From Enterobacter dykesii (GTDB lineage Bacteria > Pseudomonadota > Gammaproteobacteria > Enterobacterales > Enterobacteriaceae): a stretch of 64,000 bases of DNA. The position numbers and the translations under genes were made by a program. The notes under the pieces were generated by a model. It was not told where the DNA came from. It saw only the letters and a program-made list of their open reading frames with translations, and ran no database searches. Shown here piece after piece: positions 63,064 through 64,000 of this stretch (positions are counted from its first letter, which is position 1; every line of letters begins with the position of its first letter). The stretch spans positions 2,728,001 through 2,792,000 of the forward strand of contig NZ_CP126604.1 in the NCBI RefSeq assembly GCF_008364625.2. The letters are read 5' to 3'.

Positions 63064-64000
63064 GTGAAAAACAGAACCCTGGGAAGTATTTTTATCGTCG
63101 CCGGAACGACAATTGGCGCAGGAATGCTGGCAATGCCCCTGGCAGCCGCGGGCGTGGGATTTGGCATGACCCTGCTGCTGCTGGGCACGCTTTGGGCACT
63201 AATGTGCTACACCGCCCTGCTGCTGCTTGAGGTTTACCAGCACGTGCCCGCCGACACCGGTCTGGGTTCGCTGGCGGCGCGCTATCTGGGACGCTATGGC
63301 CAGTGGATAACCGGCTTTAGCATGATGTTTCTGATGTACGCCCTGACCGCCGCCTATATCAGCGGTGCCGGAGAGCTCATCGCCTCCAGCGTCAACGACT
63401 GGTTTGGCTCTGACATTACCCCTGCGACGGGCGCTATCTTCTTTGCGCTCATCGGCGGCGGCGTGGTCTGCGTGGGGACATCGCTGGTCGATCTGTTTAA
63501 CCGCTTTCTGTTCAGCGCCAAAATTCTCTTCCTGATTATCATGCTGGTGCTGCTGGCGCCGCACGTGCACAAGGTCAACCTGCTGACGCTGCCGCTGGAA
63601 AAAGGGCTGGCGCTTTCCGCGATCCCGGTCATTTTCACCTCGTTTGGCTTCCACGGCAGCGTGCCGAGCATCGTCAGCTATATGAACGGCGATATCCGCA
63701 AGCTGCGCCGCGTCTTTGTTATCGGCAGTGCCATTCCGCTGATCGCCTATATTTTCTGGCAGCTGGTGACGCTGGGCAGCATTGACTCCTCAACCTTTAT
63801 TGGGCTGATGGCGCAACATGCTGGCCTGAACGGTTTTTTACTGGCGCTGCGCGAAGTCGTCACCTCCCCGCACGTGGAGCTGGCGGTACACCTGTTTGCC
63901 GACCTGGCGCTGGCAACCTCGTTCCTGGGCGTGGCGCTCGGCCTGTTTGATTACCTGGCCGACCTGTTCCAGCGTCGCAATACCGCGGCCGGACGGTTGC
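63064..64000 (+). CDS. tyrP: Tyrosine-specific transporter TyrP (partial, runs off the window)
   Basis: The first 312 codons of a protein of about 400. It starts at GTG (63064) with AGAGGA seven bases upstream; [27 protein letters not shown] is the family N-terminus (HAAAP family). Several TM helices follow ([34 protein letters not shown] and others), and [24 protein letters not shown] near the window end. It imports tyrosine with H+. Two TyrR boxes lie upstream. ftnA precedes it. Confidence 0.96.
   Translation, partial: MKNRTLGSIFIVAGTTIGAGMLAMPLAAAGVGFGMTLLLLGTLWALMCYTALLLLEVYQHVPADTGLGSLAARYLGRYGQWITGFSMMFLMYALTAAYISGAGELIASSVNDWFGSDITPATGAIFFALIGGGVVCVGTSLVDLFNRFLFSAKILFLIIMLVLLAPHVHKVNLLTLPLEKGLALSAIPVIFTSFGFHGSVPSIVSYMNGDIRKLRRVFVIGSAIPLIAYIFWQLVTLGSIDSSTFIGLMAQHAGLNGFLLALREVVTSPHVELAVHLFADLALATSFLGVALGLFDYLADLFQRRNTAAGRL

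Overview
The window is chromosomal DNA of an enteric bacterium. Nearly every housekeeping protein reads as a close relative of its Escherichia coli counterpart, and the gene order hexR-pykA-lpxM-mepM-znuACB-ruvBAC-yebC-nudB-aspS-yecD-yecE-yecN-cmoAB-cutC-yecM-argS ... flhEAB ... che/mot/flhDC-uspC-otsAB-araFGH-ftnB-yecJ-azuC-yecR-ftnA-tyrP is that of the E. coli 41-43 min region. REP and ERIC elements, about 55% GC coding DNA, and pectin-oligomer and Csu-type fimbrial genes in this backbone suggest Enterobacter or a close relative (Lelliottia, Leclercia). That genus call is an inference.

Layout. 1-19.5 kb: housekeeping core. It holds the end of hexR, pyruvate kinase II, lipid A myristoylation (lpxM), a murein endopeptidase (mepM), Zur-controlled zinc uptake (znuA divergent from znuCB), SOS-controlled Holliday junction processing (ruvAB, with ruvC in the aspS-nudB-yebC-ruvC string), tRNA wobble modification (cmoAB) and argS. 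19.5-22.5 kb: an accessory pair, a GH105 unsaturated rhamnogalacturonyl hydrolase and a GPH-family sugar symporter, with a KdgR-like box upstream. 22.5-50.7 kb: the flagellar and chemotaxis region. On the minus strand its backbone runs flhDC, motAB-cheAW, tar-tap-cheRBYZ, flhBAE, as in E. coli. It is split twice by fimbrial operons: a pilin/chaperone/usher/adhesin operon (26.6-31.7 kb, plus strand) between cheZ and flhB, and a Csu-type (archaic) operon with a dicarboxylate/amino-acid symporter gene (38.2-45.1 kb) between tar and cheW. 51.4-58.0 kb: uspC, trehalose synthesis (otsBA) and arabinose ABC uptake (araFGH). 58.6-64 kb: two ferritins (ftnB, ftnA), a DcuB-like C4-dicarboxylate transporter, yecJ, the dual-function RNA gene azuC, yecR, and tyrP running off the window end.

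How the parts fit. FlhDC made at about 50 kb switches on flagellar genes. Two near-perfect sigma-28 promoters are visible, one inside flhC (for motAB-cheAW and a MotR-like sRNA) and one immediately upstream of tar, so both chemotaxis operons keep their own promoters despite the insertions. The flhDC leader keeps a perfect CRP site and an RcsAB box at E. coli-like distances. The Csu operon lies on the same strand as tar and ends 27 bp from the tar sigma-28 -35 element with no visible terminator, so adhesion genes could read through into the chemotaxis operon. That junction, the second fimbrial insertion and a structured intergenic element at about 59.2-59.5 kb are the most unusual parts of the window. 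No CRISPR array, prophage, transposase, rRNA or tRNA gene was seen.
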